Under the pieces are notes generated by a model. The model did not search any database, was not told the origin of the DNA, and saw only the letters and a program-made list of their open reading frames with translations. Both the position numbers and the translations under genes were made by a program. Source: CAZBQC01 sp964494015 (GTDB taxonomy: Bacteria > Bacillota_I > Bacilli_A > RF39 > UBA660). Taken from it: a DNA stretch of 5,751 bases. The stretch lies in the NCBI GenBank assembly GCA_964494015.1, contig CAZBQC010000037.1:1-5751 (forward strand), written 5' to 3'. Positions 5,747 to 5,751 of the stretch are shown piece after piece. Within the stretch, counting starts at the first letter, position 1. Each line of letters starts with the position of its first letter.

Positions 5747-5751
5747 AGAAT

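Noticed and set aside
1..5751. CRISPR arrays, insertion sequences, tRNA or rRNA genes, riboswitches
   Set aside because: No spaced direct repeats, transposase motifs, cloverleaf sequences or long structured leaders were seen; all leaders are about 20 nt.

Overview
This is an AT-rich window whose genes all read on the + strand with standard bacterial signals: AGGAGG-type ribosome binding sites, a consensus housekeeping promoter and rho-independent terminators. The two genes at the right end, ribosomal protein S16 (rpsP) and the KH-domain RNA chaperone KhpA, are adjacent in the order typical of Bacillota. Low GC, Lys/Asn/Ile-rich proteins and no outer-membrane features point to a low-GC Bacillota, perhaps an uncultured member of class Bacilli related to the Erysipelotrichales/RF39/Mollicutes side. 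Placement below phylum is inference. All five tryptophans are TGG and no frame is broken by TGA, so the genetic code is 11, not the Mycoplasma code 4.

Layout. Positions 1-135 hold the tail of an upstream region, a plausible promoter and the leader of gene 1. Gene 1 (136-987) is a single-pass membrane protein with a cytoplasmic C4 zinc ribbon and an unrecognised outside domain; a strong hairpin terminator follows it at once. An extended -10 promoter then starts a tight three-gene operon (1073-5080, gaps of 8 and 7 nt). Its first gene is a zinc-ribbon, membrane-anchored metallopeptidase with the active-site pattern of anthrax lethal factor and clostridial Pro-Pro endopeptidases (HEFGH, then Tyr-x6-Glu). 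Its second gene is an exported protein with a trypsin/HtrA-like domain in which all three catalytic residues are replaced. Its third gene is a membrane-anchored protein with two copies of a similar outside domain. A perfect TTGACA-N17-TATAAT promoter then drives rpsP-khpA, and an AT-rich hairpin with a T tract follows khpA.

How the genes may work together. The first four proteins are all predicted to sit at the outer face of the membrane. Three of them form one transcription unit that pairs a probably active metallopeptidase with a probably dead serine-protease fold and a duplicated ectodomain protein. This looks like an envelope-surface module in which the pseudoprotease and duplicated domains bind or present something and the metallopeptidase cuts it. 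That role is inference; I know of no described system with this set. The ribosomal pair at the right end is ordinary housekeeping and is probably only a neighbour.
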